DNA of 64,000 bases from Brachionus manjavacas (GCA_019054805.1 JAHQIY010000002.1:9610001-9674000); one strand, 5' to 3'; numbered from the stretch's first letter, positions 1 to 11,174 are shown. The notes: a model not told the origin generated them from the sequence alone. Program-made: numbers and translations.

Positions 1-38
1 AAAAAGGTCTTTTAAAAATGAATTCCAGAATTATTCGC

Positions 39-279
39 ATTAAAAAAAAACCGCCGATAATTAAATTTAGATAAAGAGTATGGATAAGTAGGAAGAAATG
101 AAAATTTTTTTTTTTTCCTTGACTTTAAGTGACTATTTTAATTAAATATGGCTTAAATTTATAATATATCAAAAATTATATTTTTGATTAATAAATCTCA
201 TATAAGCCTTTTGGATTTTCTTTTCTTTTTATTTTATTCCATCTTGATAAAACAAATTCTCTTATAAATTACTAGATGA
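39..279 (+). repeat. Direct repeat DR1, copy a
   Basis: This roughly 240-bp AT-rich stretch recurs in the same orientation at 6461-6702. Both copies run from the aaaccgccga region through atggcttaaatttataatat to ttctcttataaatta, with only scattered substitutions and small indels. It has no coding potential. Together with DR2 it brackets LINE-A in the order DR1-DR2-LINE-DR2-DR1. No element type can be assigned, because the ends carry no visible terminal repeats or target duplication. Confidence 0.8.
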
Positions 280-902
280 AGCAGAGCTTTATTTTTGCAA
301 TTAACGGGATGTTATTCAATTGTTGTGGATGTGGTCAGAGCAAACAAGTGCATTTGGCGAGAGGTATTTTGCGGTCATTTTTTGACCGTATTTTTAAAAT
401 CCGTTTGATAAAGATTGTCAAAAATACCGTCAACTTTTTGGCCAAAGGTCATTAGTCCGGCCAAAAATTTTGAAATGCCATGTTCAGCCATTTTTTTTCA
501 TGAAAACTGTTTTAAAAATTTCCTCAAAAGGTATTGAGGAAAGGCCCATATTTCTTCCTTCAGATATTTTTCCTTTTTAATTGTAAAAAAAATTTTTTTC
601 AGAAAGAGGAAAACAGGATTTGCAATTAAAAATTGCCCCTGTTTAATTTTTTATTAGATCTATCAATTTTTTTTATTTTTATTAATGAAGAACTTTAAAC
701 TTTATTAAACTTTATTCGGAATATTTAAAATATTTTTCAAGTTTTGAATAATAAGTAAAAATCAGATTTGTCCAAATTCAGCAAAAAAATCTGAAAAAGT
801 CTGACACAACTAATTTTAGAATAAATTGTTTAGACAATTATCAAAATATTTAAAAGAAAGGTATAAACTATGCTAAAATAAAGTGCTTATTTTATACTAG
901 GG
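280..902. other. AT-rich non-coding DNA, no gene seen
   Basis: No coding frame or recognisable motif was found. Around 361-470 there are short self-complementary tracts, such as gcggtca...tgaccgta, and the phrase gtcaaaaataccgtcaac followed by tttttggc. A diverged version of this phrase sits at about 57357-57385 in the same orientation, so this is probably an old dispersed repeat. Confidence 0.5.
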
Positions 903-1012
903 TTTTTGGTAATGTAACGTAATTTTTAGAAAAATTACGTTTGTTAGAAAAGGTTAAATTACGAAAAATTACGAAAATTTCGTATAATTATTTAGAATTA
1001 CCAAAATCCAAA
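903..1012. repeat. Short fold-back (MITE-like) repeat
   Basis: The outer arms ggtttttggtaat and attaccaaaatcc are inverted complements. Inside them lies a perfect 11-bp hairpin, acgtaattttt (917-927) with its complement at 930-940, plus further cgtaattt-type repeats. It looks like a short non-autonomous fold-back element. No target-site duplication was confirmed. Confidence 0.45.
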
Positions 1013-1094
1013 GTATCAAATCAGCACTGTATTTTGTAGCCTTTTTTAGATCAAAATATCTTATCAGTTAAGATTAGTTGTGCAAATGATAAAT

Positions 1095-1140
1095 TTTATT
1101 TTTTTTTATTTATTGTATCGAGCTAAAGGCTAATGCTAAA
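1095..1140 (-). repeat. Possible truncated LINE 3' tail
   Basis: Read on the minus strand, the sequence tttagctcgatacaataaat followed by an A-rich run resembles the LINE-A terminus at about 1700-1735 (tttagctcggtacagaaaac, then aaat repeats). It may be a severely 5'-truncated copy of a related element. The match is short. Confidence 0.35.
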
Positions 1141-1295
1141 ACCTGTTATTTACTAAAACATGAACAGCGGTCGGATGGTCTAAGAGAATTCCCTTAGCAT
1201 TATTGCCAAAAAAAGAAAAAGTCATCTTGGTCTTATTTTTAAAATCTGAAAAACTAAAAATATATTTTTCTGGTAAAATTCTTCAATTTAAAGAA

Positions 1296-1503
1296 TTGAT
1301 ACTAAGGACACACTGTTTTTTAGATAAATAAAATCTCCACATTCTAACATAAAAAATATAAATTATTTTTAGAGCTCTCGTTCAAAATTTAATTTACTTT
1401 TAATTTCAAAAAGCTAATTTTTTATCTAATTTAAAAAACAGCTTGGAGAATTTAAATCGATAAAAAATCGGATTTAAAGTAGTTGTACTTGTTCTGGCTG
1501 AAA
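1296..1503 (+). repeat. Direct repeat DR2, copy a
   Basis: This stretch of about 208 bp starts ttgatactaaggacacactg and ends near gttgtacttgttctg. It recurs almost unchanged, in the same orientation, at 5994-6202, immediately beyond the 5' end of LINE-A. It lacks TG...CA ends and a coding interior, so a long-terminal-repeat reading is unsupported. It is not seen elsewhere in the window. Confidence 0.85.
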
Positions 1504-1902
1504 AACTTCTTCTAAAATCATGTTTTAGCTTTGTCCAGTAGGCTAAATCTCTACCAAGTGCCTCTACAATCAAATTGTTTACCATTTGATTAAAGACATA
1601 AATAAAGAATAATTTCTAGAAAACAAAAAAATTAGCTTTAAAAAAAAAATAGCTTTAAAAAATGATATAGCTGCCTGAATCCTAAAATAAATTTTTTATT
1701 ATTTATTTATTTATTTGTTTTCTGTACCGAGCTAAAGCTCCTTCAGAATAAATTAAAAATAAAATTAAAATAAAAATAAAGTAAATAAAATTAGAAAAAA
1801 AAAAAAAAAAGAATCAAAATAGAGTAAATAAGCTAAAAAAAATTAAAGTTGAAAAGACATAAATTGGAAAAGATTGTTTCATGTGGCACATGTTTAAATA
1901 GT

Positions 1903-4710
1903 TCAAGTTTCAGGAAAAAAAGAAGAAATAGTAAGGTAGCAATTACATAATGGAGTTGGGTATTCAATATTTCTTGATTCGAAACCTTCTTTGTATTGTT
2001 TCACCGATCTTTCAACCAATGGAATAGAATGACTCACTCCTGTCCCAACATATTTCTCGCTCAACTCAAAAAGACGATTCGAGACTGTTAGTAATTTTAG
2101 TTTATTAAAAGCTTCATGTTGCACGATGTTGGAGGGAGTATCATATTTTAACTTAAGGATAGATCTTACTGCTGTATTGTGAATTGCTTGTAGTTTTTTG
2201 ATATTATTTTCTGAAAATGAATTTAAGCAAGGAAAAGAATAGTCTAAAATCGATCCGACTAAAGATTTATATAAATTTTTTAGTGTGTTTTGATTGAGAC
2301 CCCATTTTTTGTTTGACAATATCTTAAGAATATTTAGCCTTTTGTTGGAGCGTTCTTTAATTTCGTCTACTAGTATATTAAAGTTTAAATTAGAATCAAA
2401 TTTAATACCAAGAAACTTGATTTCTTTTTGGCTCACTATTCTGTTCTCATAGATTTTTAAGTTTAGATTATCATCCTCTTTTTTGTACCTAGAAAAGACT
2501 ACTGAACACGACTTTTCAACTGATATCTTCATTTTCCATTTAATAAGCCATTGTTCTAGTTCGTTGGTGTATTTTTTAATCTTATTTTTTAGGTTCCCTT
2601 TCTTGTTATAAATGAAGAATGTAACCAGATCATCTGCGAAAAGCAGAGAGTATTCATTATTTGTTTTGTTTCTTTTTGGGATGTCATTAATATATATACT
2701 AAATAAAAGAGGACAAATTACTGAGCCTTGAGGAACACCTGCAGTTATTTGATTTCGTCGCTCAATTGGTCATTCACATTTACCTTAAATGTCCTACTAT
2801 CTAAAAAGGATCTAATCCAGTTAGTCAAGTAATGAGGTGGATTCATTTTAATCGATTTAAAAAGTAGACCTTCATGCCAAACCCTATCAAAGGCTTTAGA
2901 AATATCAAAAAACAGGCCGCAAACTCTTTTATTTCTATTAAATGATTCCACAATTTTTTGAATTAAAAAGAAAAGATTATCTGATGTTCGCCGGTGTTTC
3001 CTAAATCCAGATTGCTCCTGGATAAGGAGTGAATTTTGTACCAAATAATTGTATAATCTTGAAAATACCATGCGTTCCAGGAGCTTTCCTAAACAACTCG
3101 TTATACTAATTGGTCTATATTTTAAAGGTTCTTGTAAAGAAGAGGCTTTTTTTTGAATCATAGTAATGTTCGATGTTTTCCATGCTTTAGGGACTCTTCT
3201 CGAAGAGATAAATTAAAAAGTTTATAATTTCTATTAATGAATTTCTAGGTGAGTTTTTTAACATTAGATTATGAATTTGGTCAGGTCCTGATGCCGCTTC
3301 ATTTTTCAATCTTTTTAGAGCCATAATTAATTCATTTAAGCAAATTGGATAATTAAAATTAGACTGATCATAATTTCTAAAGAATTCAGAGTTTGAATTA
3401 AGTATTTCGAAATCTTTATCACGATCTATTAAATCAGAATTAGGACTAAATATTGAAGATAGGAGTTCTACAAAGCATTTTCCCTTTTCTTCATTAGTTT
3501 TGAATTCCTTGTCATTTATAAACAAATTTGGGATTAAATTTGATCCTTTTTTTGATCTAAATTTATTTATTTTTTTCCAGAGTGGTCTACTTGTCAGTGG
3601 GTTTTTTCCCATTTTCTCAATAAAATTAAACCAATTTTGATTCCAGAATTTTTTTAAAGAGGCCTTTAACTCGAATGTAAGTTGATTTAATTTTTTCTTG
3701 AGATTTTGACAGCGAGTTTTTTGAAAGTTTCTTCTTACTTTCCTGCGTTCTTTTATCAGAATAACAATGTTCGGGGGAAGACTGGTTTTGTAGATTTTCT
3801 GCGAATGATAAGGAATGCTTTTATGTGAAGTAGAAATAATATTTTCTGTAATTTTATCATTTAGTTGATCTATTGTGAGGGAACTTTCAGTGATATTCAC
3901 TATTTGAGAATTTAAAATCTCGCTGAATAATTGCCAGTTTGCTTTCTTATAGTTAAACTTTTTAGCTGCTGATTTATTTTCTAATTGATAGCCCATAGAA
4001 ATCGATGCTTCGATTGGTAAATGGTCACTAGTCATGTCTTGACTATTTAGGACACAAAAGTCGGTAATTTTGTCAATTAATGAAGATGAAACTAAGAAAA
4101 GATCAAGAATTTCTAAGTTATTCCTATTAAAAATATAGAAAGTAGGACGCTTATCATTGATTACTGAGAAGTCTAACTCATTGATTATTCTTTCCAACAT
4201 TATGCCGTTTTCATTTTCCCCTACGCAGCCTATTTGCTTTGTTCTGGTGTTAAGATCACCACCTAAAATGTAGTTTCTACATTTTTTATTAACAGTTTTA
4301 AAAAACTCAAAGTTCAGAAGCACATTGGGTGGATTATAAAGACTGAATATAAACAATTCATTATTCTTTCCTAAGTTGATTTTTATACAAAGGAGTTCGG
4401 AATTGAATTCCTCATAAGAGAAATCTTGTATAAATTCAATTCCTTCTTTAATTAAAATTGCTACTCCTCCTCCATACTTGTTGCGTGGTTTTGTTATGAA
4501 TTGATAATTGTGAAAATCAAGATAAATATTTGCCTCACCTAAATCTATCTTTAGTTCATTGAGCAAAACAATGTCTGGACATTTTTGAGCTAAAAAATTG
4601 GCTAAGAGATGAACCCTACTAGGTAAATGAAGACAATTCCAGTGAATTACTAACCTTGTTTTATTAAGAGTTTTTGTTCTTAAAGTTGATTTATTTATCT
4701 TCTTGTTCAT
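1903..4710 (-). pseudogene. LINE-A ORF2, endonuclease-reverse transcriptase
   Basis: The ATG at 4710-4708 lies one base after the ORF1 stop, which suggests termination-reinitiation. The N-terminal apurinic-type endonuclease shows a catalytic Glu (LLNELKI), the Asp-Asn pair (GGDLNTR) and the closing Ser-Asp-His (TSDHLPI). The reverse transcriptase follows, with AASGPDQIH, RPISITS, FFDISKAFDRVWH, a GVPQGSV turn and the catalytic FADD box at 2626-2640. The C-terminal part (2532-1903) carries the usual thumb/tail region. The three parts are in different frames: shifts lie near 3185 and 2745 and just before 2532. All catalytic residues are visible, so decay is mild and some shifts could be sequence errors. 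Confidence 0.85.
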
Positions 4711-4711
4711 T

Positions 4712-5868
4712 CTAAATTTTCTTCAATGCTGTTTGACTGGCAGTTTGCTGACCAATTTCGTTAGATGATTGATCTACTAGAATTGAACATTCAGTTGTTA
4801 AACTGTTTGATTCAGACTCGAAGGTACTGTCGTTTTGATTTTCTAAGACAACTAATGGTTTCTTTGATTCATTTTCGGTGAGCTCTTTTCATTTGGTTCA
4901 GATTCGGGAAATCTCTTGGTTTGATTTTTGGTTTGGAAAAAATTCTCAGTCTCATTCTGATCATTTGAGCAAACATTGACAGGTGACTGGCATAGTGGCA
5001 TCGTTTAAACGACTTACCAAAGCTTCTTCTAAAACTGGAGTTTTAAGATCTTTTGGGCTAATTTGGGATATTACGTCATTGAAATTTGTTGGCTGATATC
5101 CAGGTGTTTTTGGCATCACATTTTCATCATTATCTTTTTGGTCAGCTTCAAATAATGATTGCGTTTCTTCTTGGTCAATGTAAAGATCATTGTATTCAAT
5201 CTTTTTCCTTTCAAGCGACTTAAGCTTTTCGGCAATGGAGCATTTTTTTGTCAAATTTCCTTTCTGATGACAATTTTCGCATAGTGTTTCTTTGACAGGG
5301 CATTTTCGCAATGTTGTGTCCTTCATCATCACAAAAATAGCATTTCTGCTTTTGTCCAACAATTGACACAAGACACTTTAAACCATACATTATTGTGGGG
5401 CCTGACAAGCTTCCAATAATATTCTCAACTTCTTTTGGAAATGATATTCTCACCCTTCTGACACCATTTTTCCTCTCGGGTCTATCTTAATATTTTTCTT
5501 CAGTAATGTGCTGAATATTGAGTTCATCAATTCGAACAGCATTAAAGAAGGTTTCTCGAAATCAGAGGGCAAGAAGTGAAATCGAAAAGTACAATACCTT
5601 CTGAGATCTTCAAGTCTGAAAGTGGTTCCATTGATATTGATGTCACGATCGAAAATTTAAAAGCAGCATTAAACTCTATTATACAAACTTTGTTTGAAGA
5701 GAAATTGTAGATACTTGTGATCGCATCATTTTCCACTTGGTTCAGGACGACATCAAGTGCACTAAATAAGACTTTGTGGCTAATCGGTTTGTCTAACCTC
5801 TACAAGTTTAGCTTGACCGAATTTTTAAATATCCACCGTCGGTTTTGGTTTGTTTTGTTGAGCGACAT
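4712..5868 (-). pseudogene. LINE-A ORF1, gag-like RNA-binding protein with CCHC knuckle
   Basis: From the ATG at 5868-5866 the frame can be followed, with breaks, to a TAG at 4714-4712, about 385 codons. The first part contains an in-frame TAG and then a stretch resembling the RNA-binding region of gag-like ORF1 proteins. The centre has a proper CX2CX4HX4C knuckle (CYFCDDEGHNIAKC, across a one-base frameshift) and a second, degenerate one (CENCHQKGNLTKKC, Asn in place of His). The tail is acidic and polar. In related elements this protein packages the element RNA. At least two frameshifts, near 5460 and 5310, interrupt it. Confidence 0.7.
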
Positions 5869-5993
5869 TGCCAACACACAACTTTCAACGCTTTTAAATC
5901 ACGTGATGACGCTTTTAATTAAATTTTGGTTTTTCAAATTTTTCAAATTTTTCAAACAAGCCAAACGACAAATTTTCAAATTTTTCATCAAAA

Positions 5994-6202
5994 ATTGATA
6001 CTAAGGACACACTGTTTTTTAGATAATTAAAATCTCCACATTCTAACATAAAAAATATAAATTATTTTTAGAGCTCTCGTTCAAAATTTAATTTACTTTT
6101 AATTTCAAAAAGCTAATTTTTTATCTAATTTAAAAAACAGCTTGGAGAATTTAAATCGATAAAAAATCGGATTTAAAGTAGTTGTACTTGTTCTGTCTGA
6201 AA
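5994..6202 (+). repeat. Direct repeat DR2, copy b
   Basis: This is the second copy of the 1296-1503 repeat, in the same orientation, starting directly at the 5' edge of LINE-A. It differs from copy a by a few bases, for example gataattaaa against gataaataaa. Confidence 0.85.
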
Positions 6203-6395
6203 GTTATTTTTGAAACACAAGAAAAAATCGAAGATAATTGTTAAGAATGCATTATTTTTTGACCTTTTTCTCTTTTCTTCTCGTTCTAATGTTTGGTGGG
6301 ATAAAAGTTATTTTTGCGCACTTGGTCCAGATGTGACATGTTGTTTTTAGTTCCGATGGCAATGGTGAAAACAATCTGTCCGACAAAAGTTTTAA
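6203..6395 (+). repeat. Inverted repeat partner of 57000-57188
   Basis: The sequence from gttatttttgaaacacaaga through gtttggtgggataaaagtta to ccgatggcaatggtgaa is found as its reverse complement at 57000-57188. It is one block of the larger inverted duplication shared by the left and right parts of the window. There is no coding content. Confidence 0.75.
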
Positions 6396-6460
6396 TTGAA
6401 AATGAACCTTTAATGGATATTTTTGGCTTTATTTAAGCATTAAAAAAAACCGATTTGATT

Positions 6461-6702
6461 TTTACAACGAAAACCGCCGAAAATTAAATTTAGATAAAGA
6501 GTTTGGATAAGTAGGAAGAAATGAAAAATTTTTTTTTTTTCCTTGACTTTAAGTGACTCTTTTAAATAAATATGGCTTAAATTTATAATATATCAAAAAT
6601 TATATTTTTGATTAATAAATCTCATATAAGCCTTTTAAATTTTCTTTTCTTTTTATTTTATTCCATCTTGATAAAAAAAATTCTCTTATAAATTATCAGG
6701 CG
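6461..6702 (+). repeat. Direct repeat DR1, copy b
   Basis: This is the second copy of 39-279 in the same orientation. It is preceded by a short extra gatttttacaacgaaaaccg not found before copy a. Confidence 0.8.
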
Positions 6703-7782
6703 AAGTTTTTGTGTAATTACCCTTAAGTTTAAATTTTTTCGACAAGAAAAATTGAAAAATTATAAATGATTAAAGATCAATTTTTAAAAAAAGGAAATTG
6801 CAATGCATGGTACATTTTGAAGGATTTTTGGTTGAAAATTTAATTTAAGATGTGATTTTAAAGCAATAATTGAAAAGTTTTTAATTACTTTTAAGAAAAT
6901 AATGGGTTTAAAATGAAAAAAATATGCAATTGAAACAGACAATTAAAAAAATATCTCAGCTTTAAAATTTTTTTTCAATAAAACTACCCTATTTTCCAAA
7001 ATAAAAAAAGCAGTTTTGCAGTTTTCTGATATTTAGAACAAAATTTTGGGACTAAAATTTTCTTTGATTTAAAGTAATATAAAAAAATATTTCAGAATTA
7101 AAATAAAATAGCAATTATGCAATAATCAAAGTTGCATAAAAAAAAAATAACTAAAGCTTATACTAATTTATTAATTTGATTTATAGTTTTAATTTTCAGA
7201 AAAAGCAAATGTTATTTTTTTTTTCAAAATAAAATTAACAATCACTTATATGGAAAGTATTTAAATTTTAATTCATTATTACAGAACAGAATAAATTTTT
7301 AAAATTGCTACTTTGTTAGCAAAATGTCTTTAAGTGTTGTTTTAGACTAACTAGCTCTTAAATAGCAATTTAAATAAAAGAAGTCGTGAAGTTGATAATT
7401 TATTACTTTAAGTCATAACACTAGTATAAAATAAAAAATAAAAATGAATATATTGAATATATTATATAATAAAATTTTAAATTAACAATAAATTCTACAT
7501 TTTTAATTATAATTACAAATTTAATATTTGTAAATATTAAATTAAAATTAAAATAAATTATTTAAATTTTTATTAGGGAAAAGATTATAATATTAAAAAA
7601 ATAAGAAATTTAAAATTAAAGAAACAAAATTGGATTGAAAAAAACTAAAAGCAGGGCAGAAGGTTTTCTGAAATTCGAGAGATAAATGATTATGAATTAA
7701 TGAATTCAATGTTTTCGACAATTCTTTTTACAATCATATAAACACCATCTTCCATCTTGTTAGGACTTGTTGTATAAGGTAA
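6703..7782. other. AT-rich non-coding DNA, no gene seen
   Basis: This is about 1.1 kb of extreme AT-rich sequence dominated by A and T runs, with no open frame above 60 codons and no recognisable domain. The boundary at about 7783 is where homology to the right inverted-repeat arm begins. Confidence 0.6.
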
Positions 7783-8720
7783 TGAATTTCTTAGTTATTT
7801 TCTTTTTGAAGTTTTGATAATTTCTTTCTAATGCTTGTCAAATGGTTATAAAAAGACCCAACTGATCCACATTTTTTCAAAATTGAACAAAATTTTTAAA
7901 TTTTACCCAAAATATTTAGATAAAATATCTGAATCAAATAACTTAAAAATTCTATAATAATTTTGAAAAGTTGTTTTAGCTGAGATTATTAATGCCACTG
8001 CGTCAGGTTCTTTTCCATTTTCATTTTTTAATTTTAGATGACTTTCAGTTACGTACTCAGATTCCTAATCAATTTCAATATTTGAATTAGTTTTTGAATT
8101 TTCTTTGATAGCAAGAAGTGAATTTTTGACTATTAAATGAAGAATGTGCGCAATACAAGGAATTCTTCCAAAATTCAAAACTCTTATTATTTACATTATC
8201 AGTTGTAATGAAATTCCCTTTTCTACTTAATCCATATTCATTCATTATTCCAGTCAAATAATCAACCATGTTATTTGCTGTATATCCACCTTTTATAAGT
8301 CGAACAGCAAAAAGTATAGCTGAAAGTTTTAAATGTTTGTCAAGATTGTAAACAGTTAAAGTAATGTTGGAATAATTTTGAATTAATGTCCATGAATCAG
8401 TTGTGTAATTAACTCGTTTCTCTTCATTTAATTTCTTTACAATTAAGCTTTTCTTTTCAATATAATATTTCAATGTCAAATCAGACAGTTGTTTTATTGA
8501 TGGTATTTCGAAACTTGGATCTAAATATTAAGAAAACATTTTGAAAAACCTGTTCTCTACACAACCATATGGAAGACTTGCTGTTATTATGAGCATAAGC
8601 AGACAATAAACGGTATCCTTTAATTTCACTTCTGATTTAGCTAAAGAAATATTGTACCTTGAATTTAAGTGCCTAAAAATTTTGCTTGTTGAATTATCAT
8701 TGTGTGGTTATGTTTTGTTA
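7783..8720 (-). pseudogene. hAT-B transposase fragment (left copy)
   Basis: On the minus strand the readable blocks match the N-terminal and central part of hAT-family transposases. A segment with LPYGCVENRFF and YLDPSFEIPS lies at about 8580-8510. Then come YTTDSWTLIQ, where the Asp is the first RNase-H-fold catalytic residue, FITTDNVNN, with the second, and CAHSS, followed by a helical stretch ending at the arm boundary. The C-terminal dimerisation domain is absent. An in-frame TAA before YLDPS is shared with the right copy, so the element was dead before the inverted duplication. hAT transposases move DNA by hairpin cut-and-paste; this copy cannot. Confidence 0.75.
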
Positions 8721-8971
8721 GAAATAACTTTTTTTAATTAATTATTTCAACATTGAAAAGATTTTGTAATTCAAACAAAAAAGATTAAAACATTTACAAT
8801 AATAGTTAGACTTTGTAAAATCAACATAATGAAGAATTGAGGATATAAAATAAATTAGGAAAAAAAAATACGAATTCAGTATATCTGTTTTAAAATAATT
8901 TTTAAAAAATTTATGAAATTATTTTTATTCTTTAGATTATTAAAAAAGTTTTCATTCGAAAATTTTTTTTA

Positions 8972-9895
8972 TTAGATTTTTCTTAGAACAAAAATAAGAT
9001 GAACCCCTCCTGAGTCTCTTCTTTTTTCTAACATCTCCCAACCTTTAAACAAAATCTTCAATCTCTCATCTCCGTAGATGCGATGTGCATTGAATTCTAT
9101 TTTACTTGATCCATCAAGTGTTGCTGGCAATGCTAGAAAAAATATCCGCCAGTCTTCAAGATGCAGTGAACTTTTTTAACAGCATCAACATCTCCGTTTG
9201 GTGATAATGGATCACCATAACGACCAAGACCACTGTGTTCAATCGATGAAAAACTAACCGCAACATCAAATTGTTCAATTCTTTTATTTTCCAATAGTTC
9301 ATCCAGATAATCGTTTACATGAATCCATTTTAGATTTGACACTATATATTTTTTCTCGTTTAGTCAAGTGTAGTTATAAATGAAGCACCAACGTCATAAG
9401 CAATTGCTTCTATCCATGGTATAACTGTTCCGATTACTACAACAAATTTGTTTGTTATTATTTCTTTATATGAATGCATCAATTCATTTAAGACTTTATC
9501 ACCATAAATAAGACTGTTTTTTTTTCACTTCTCTTAATTGTTGATAAAATTTTTGATGAATTGTTTCGGTTATAACTGAAATATTTTCAGAATTTGAATC
9601 GGAATAAGCTTCATTAATATACCAATATTTAGTAATTGGCATTTTACCGTTCATTGTAAAATCCTTCATCATTTGTGCTGGAGGTTTTGCAGGCGGAGGT
9701 CTGATTATTAGACTCTTGTTGGGAAACCTTAATTTTTTTAAATAATCTAATACAACTAGACATATATTTACTATCATGATCGTCTTTTACAAAAATTTTC
9801 ATAAAAATTATTTTATATTTGTTAAAACAAATAAAGCAAAATAAAAGAAAAAAAAATAAAAGAAAAAATTGATAGAGCTTTATTTTTTTTAACAT
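8972..9895 (-). pseudogene. DUF268 methyltransferase-like membrane-anchored protein, left copy
   Basis: The frame starts at the ATG at 9895 with a short basic start and a hydrophobic stretch of about 18 residues (LYQFFLLFFFLLFCFICF), which predicts a type II signal anchor. Next is a proline-rich segment (RPPPAKPPAQMM). Then comes the DUF268 core, an SAM-methyltransferase-like fold: VVVIGTVIPWIEA, VAVSFSSIEHSGLGRYGDP, ILKTGGYFF, then NAHRIYGDERL and a C-terminal VHLIFVLRK before TAA. An undamaged gene would be about 308 codons. Breaks here are an extra A in the LFKK codons, a 9-A run before SLIYGDK (shared with the right copy) and a 6-T run before LALP. The function of DUF268 proteins is not established; the family assignment is from memory of the motif. 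Confidence 0.75.
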
Positions 9896-10200
9896 TTTCT
9901 TAGTGAAAAGAATAATTATTGTCTTTGTTATAATTGAAGAATATTAAAATCTAATAAATAAATTTATTTATATCTTAAAAAATTTAAAAGTAAAAAATTC
10001 CGTCCAAATAAATTTTTTTTTAAACGAATCTCCTTTTTACATCAAGAATTTTTTGGTTATTTTTACTAAAACGAAACAAATAATTTACAAATTTTTAATT
10101 ATGTTTCTATGGAAATATATTTTCCATGGTAATTTAATTTAATAATGGAAAAATGCCTTTTAAAATTGAAAATATTCGTTTATTTTAATTTTATGTTTAA
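9896..10200. other. 5' flank of DUF268 copy, AT-rich
   Basis: About 300 bp of AT-rich sequence separates the DUF268 start from the LINE fragment. It includes a near-palindrome around 10108-10128 (atggaaatatattttccat). It is conserved in the right arm (59758-60057) and could hold the gene's promoter. No specific element is recognised. Confidence 0.5.
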
Positions 10201-10600
10201 TTATTTGCCATATAGATCTTTTCTAAAGAATTTGTAACCATCTAACTCTGAATCTGAGCTTGAATCGAACCAAGTTTCAGTGATGCCAGTAACATTTGGT
10301 TCGAAACTGGCTGCCACCGATTCAAGCAAACAAATCTTTTTTTTTAAACTGGTCGCATTGGTGTACCAGAAATCTATAGCTCCTTGTTGGTCATGACAAG
10401 ATCTATTGGTCGAGATATGAGACATAGTATCGTCATTATGGTCATGAGATATTAAAGAGTCAGTCGAACCGTGCGTTGACCGAGATGAAGCTACTGAAGT
10501 GAATTCCGACACATCCGAGCACTCATGTCTTGGACACATTCTATTTCAGCCAGCGAACTATCGAGACCACATGAGGCCATGGCCTCTCCACTTGGGTTCA
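10201..10600 (-). pseudogene. LINE endonuclease N-terminal fragment
   Basis: The minus frame from 10539 begins with a serine-rich leader and then shows DFWYTNATSLKKK, the opening strand of an apurinic-type LINE endonuclease, and GITETWF with its catalytic Glu. It ends at a stop after DLYGK. The same order of motifs occurs in LINE-B (DFYYTNATSLNNK, GISETWF), so the two families are related but distinct. Only the first third of the endonuclease survives. The last 20 codons are repeated at 59694-59755 on the plus strand, inside the inverted repeat. The sequence between 10540 and 10608 is probably the element's leader. Confidence 0.75.
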
Positions 10601-10608
10601 TTCTTTGC

Positions 10609-10742
10609 TAGTGTAAGCAAATCTATTAACATGAATTTGGCTTAATAGGTAATCCATTTTTTTTTAGAACAGTGCTTCGAACACCGTAGCTTACGTTATT
10701 GAGCTGGGATAAAAATCATTTGGATCTTTTGAAAAACCTTTT
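10609..10742 (+). repeat. Flank repeated at 63405-63535
   Basis: The stretch from tgtaagcaaatctattaaca to the cggagtgagcgtgg region recurs in the same orientation near the end of the window. The first 30 bases, read on the minus strand, continue the LINE-C reverse transcriptase frame at the right-hand copy (LIDLLTLLE), so part of this flank may itself be LINE-derived. Confidence 0.7.
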
Positions 10743-11174
10743 TTTGGAATCGGAGTGAGCGTGGAAACAATGAAATTCTCCGGTTAATTACCAAAACACA
10801 ACGAAGAATTAATTACTTATATTTCGTTACAGAGATTTTTTTGAAAATTTATGTTTGGAATTCGGTAACAATGACAAATGAAACACCTGAAAAAAGAAAA
10901 TATATTAATCCTTAAAATTCATAGATTCCGAAACTTCAAATATTCGAAAATTTTTTTTTTACTTAAAGTGATTTATTCTAAAAATTGGAATCCTTAAATT
11001 TAAAATCAAAAACATTTTTAGGATTAATATAAAATTATTTTAAATTTAAGTTTTCAATTTTTATACTAAATTATAGAAAAATTAAAATCTTTTTTAACTG
11101 TTCCCAGTGAATTATTTCGGAAAAAAAATGATTTCTAATTTTTCAGAATAGGGTTGTAGAAAATTTTTAAAAAT

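Larger units (their letters stand above)
1686..5993 (-). mobile_element. LINE-A, near full-length non-LTR retrotransposon
   Basis: The element reads on the minus strand. In order it has a short 5' region (5993-5869), a gag-like ORF1 with a CCHC knuckle (5868-4712), an ORF2 with apurinic-type endonuclease and reverse transcriptase (4710-1903), and a 3' region ending in a gagctttagctc stem followed by an aaat-rich tail near 1690-1735. There is no LTR and no obvious RNase H domain. ORF1 and ORF2 are separated by one base. Several frameshifts and at least one in-frame stop make this copy non-functional as read. The 5' boundary is set by DR2 copy b, the 3' boundary by the tail; no target duplication was confirmed. 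The clade is uncertain (Jockey/CR1-like architecture). Confidence 0.8.
7783..10262. repeat. Left arm of a 2.5-kb inverted repeat
   Basis: The arm is the reverse complement of 59694-62181. The outer boundary lies at ggtaatgaatttcttagtta (7780s; complement just before 62181). The inner boundary is in the LINE endonuclease fragment at gaatctgagctt (10250-10262; complement at 59694). It carries a hAT fragment, a DUF268 gene and the last codons of a LINE endonuclease fragment. The arms differ by substitutions and by indels concentrated in A or T runs. The inner ends lie about 49 kb apart. Confidence 0.9.

Noticed and set aside
5717-5998. Plus-strand open frame of 93 codons
   Set aside because: It lies antisense to the LINE-A ORF1 start, whose frame and motifs are clear; the translation ends in a low-complexity Phe/Lys run.
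1296-6202. DR2 copies as long terminal repeats of a retrovirus-like element
   Set aside because: There are no TG...CA ends, primer-binding site or polypurine tract, and the enclosed element is a LINE with tail and apurinic-type endonuclease.
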